The notes under the pieces: generated by a model | What the model was told of the DNA's origin: nothing | The model's input: only the letters and a program-made list of their open reading frames with translations | The model's database searches: none | Source: a bacterium | GTDB taxonomy: Bacteria > Patescibacteriota > Gracilibacteria > JAUYGZ01 | Direction of reading: 5' to 3' | Length of the DNA stretch: 21,874 nucleotides | Assembly (NCBI GenBank): GCA_030699855.1 | Contig: JAUYKR010000017.1 | Span: 1-21,874 of the forward strand | Position numbers and translations under genes: made by a program | In this document: positions 21,098 to 21,874 of the stretch, one piece after another | How positions within the stretch are numbered: position 1 is the stretch's first letter | How the letters are laid out: the number at the start of each line of letters is the position of its first letter

Positions 21098-21874
21098 CTA
21101 TTCTTCCGCCTCCGCCTCGATGTACACCGCTCGCAGCAGGGCCGTCTTGCTCTTGTTTCCCTGCCCGTCACCGGCCTGGACACGGATGTTGTTTTCGCCC
21201 ATTTCCAAAGTGATGGTGAGCTCAAAACTGTCCGAGCCGGCTTGGAAGCTGGCCCGCTTGTCGTTGACATAGATGGCCTGGGTTCCAGCGCTAACAGTTC
21301 CGCGAATGCGAAGTTCCGGTTCATCGGTCTGGAAGGTCACAGTGGGATCCGGATCGGTAATCACCGGCTTGGGCAACTCGGCGGAAGGAGCGTCTGGAAC
21401 CTTTGGGGAAGTGGAATCCTCAGCCGTTTCTTCCTCCACCCTCCCGTCCGGCTTGGCCACGCCCTGGAAGATGTAAATGACCTTTTGGCTGACATTGTCA
21501 AATTGGTCGTAAGCGCGGATAGCATACTTATTCTTGCCACGGCTCACGTTGCCGTAGCCGATGGAACCGGCGTAGCGGTAGGTTTTGTCGCCGGCGCGGA
21601 ACTGCTTGAGGCAGTAGGGCTCATCTTCATTGTGAACCACACAGACGCGGACGGCATCGCTTCCTATTTCTCCGCGGAGTTCCAGCTCTTCACTGCTGAG
21701 TTCGGCGTTATCGTTGGCGTCGATGGCAGGCAGCAAAATTTTCCCCAAGAGCGGGCCTTCCTCGTCAACCTTTACGGTAAAGTTCGCCACCATTTTTTTA
21801 TCGGCACTGCCAAGCTCCTGGGCGCTTACCACCACTTTGTTGCGAGCCAAGGACAGCGGAACGACCAACTCCCA
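21098..21874 (-). CDS. Extracellular-type protein with Ig-like domains, C-terminal part (cut by window edge)
   Basis: The frame is open to the right edge, so the N-terminus is missing; 258 residues are visible. The segment contains two beta-rich domains. One lies around LRGEIGSDAVRVCVVHNEDE to KYAIRAYDQFDNVSQKVIYI. The second is around PVITDPDPTVTFQTDEPELR to GENNIRVQAGDGQGNKSKTA. They are joined by a Glu/Pro/Ser-rich linker (EEETAEDSTSPKVPDAPSAE). The G.V..G...I.VN......G..F...I.L..G.N.I.V.A.D..GN pattern matches glucodextranase-B-like and related Ig-like modules in secreted proteins. It ends in an acidic tail (AEAEE) with no membrane anchor. It precedes the 102-residue and giant genes on the same strand, but a separate promoter lies between them. 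Confidence 0.75.
   Translation of the reverse strand, partial: WELVVPLSLARNKVVVSAQELGSADKKMVANFTVKVDEEGPLLGKILLPAIDANDNAELSSEELELRGEIGSDAVRVCVVHNEDEPYCLKQFRAGDKTYRYAGSIGYGNVSRGKNKYAIRAYDQFDNVSQKVIYIFQGVAKPDGRVEEETAEDSTSPKVPDAPSAELPKPVITDPDPTVTFQTDEPELRIRGTVSAGTQAIYVNDKRASFQAGSDSFELTITLEMGENNIRVQAGDGQGNKSKTALLRAVYIEAEAEE

Noticed and set aside
1..21874. tRNA, rRNA, CRISPR arrays, insertion sequences
   Set aside because: No cloverleaf-type sequence, rRNA core motif, regularly spaced short repeat or transposase-like protein was found by reading.

Overview
The window reads like a chromosomal segment of a bacterium from the Candidate Phyla Radiation (Patescibacteria). Peregrinibacteria or a relative is possible, but that placement is a guess. 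Support comes from the pair of two-helix VirB2/TrbC-type pilin-like proteins, a very large multi-domain protein without a recognised family, tight gene packing, and the near absence of Shine-Dalgarno motifs in front of starts. UGA is used as a normal stop (for example at the end of the CorA and LigA genes), which argues against the UGA=Gly lineages Gracilibacteria and Absconditabacteria. No rRNA, tRNA or CRISPR array was seen.

Layout. (1) 1-1518, minus: start of the F-type ATP synthase operon, in the order AtpZ/AtpI-like, a, c, b (b runs off the edge), with a good sigma70-type promoter and a perfect dyad in the leader. The c subunit carries a complete predicted Na+-binding signature with two carboxylates. 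(2) 1667-3703, minus: a tight three-gene envelope operon of two pilin-like membrane proteins and a membrane-anchored coiled-coil protein. (3) 3828-10372, plus: uvrA, a stand-alone response-regulator receiver, a CorA-type metal transporter, and a secreted fusion of a NodB-type polysaccharide deacetylase with a DUF4015-type glycoside hydrolase. (4) 10373-11649, plus: an A+T-richer island with a 54-aa DUF5678-like protein overlapping a retropepsin-like aspartic protease gene, then a HEPN-like protein with an R-x5-H motif. (5) 11664-13829, minus: ligA, with an unusual in-frame insert of about 55 residues whose DNA is an imperfect palindrome. (6) 13886-15146, plus: a 50-aa very basic protein and recF, behind a strong promoter. 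(7) 15154-15961, plus: a NYN-domain (PIN-like) gene with its own strong promoter and a promoter-proximal intrinsic terminator. A diverged second copy of the recF 3' end follows, so this gene sits between two recF ends. (8) 15942-21874, minus: a surface-type operon with an Ig-like domain protein (cut by the edge), a 102-aa helical protein, and a 1581-aa protein with an alpha-helical N-terminus and at least six tandem beta-sandwich-like modules.

How it fits together. Most of the window is housekeeping (energy coupling, excision repair, ligation, RecF recombination) interleaved with envelope and surface functions. The least ordinary parts are the predicted Na+-coupled rotor, the protease/HEPN island, the NYN unit between two recF ends, the palindromic in-frame insert in LigA, and the giant modular protein with no visible secretion signal.
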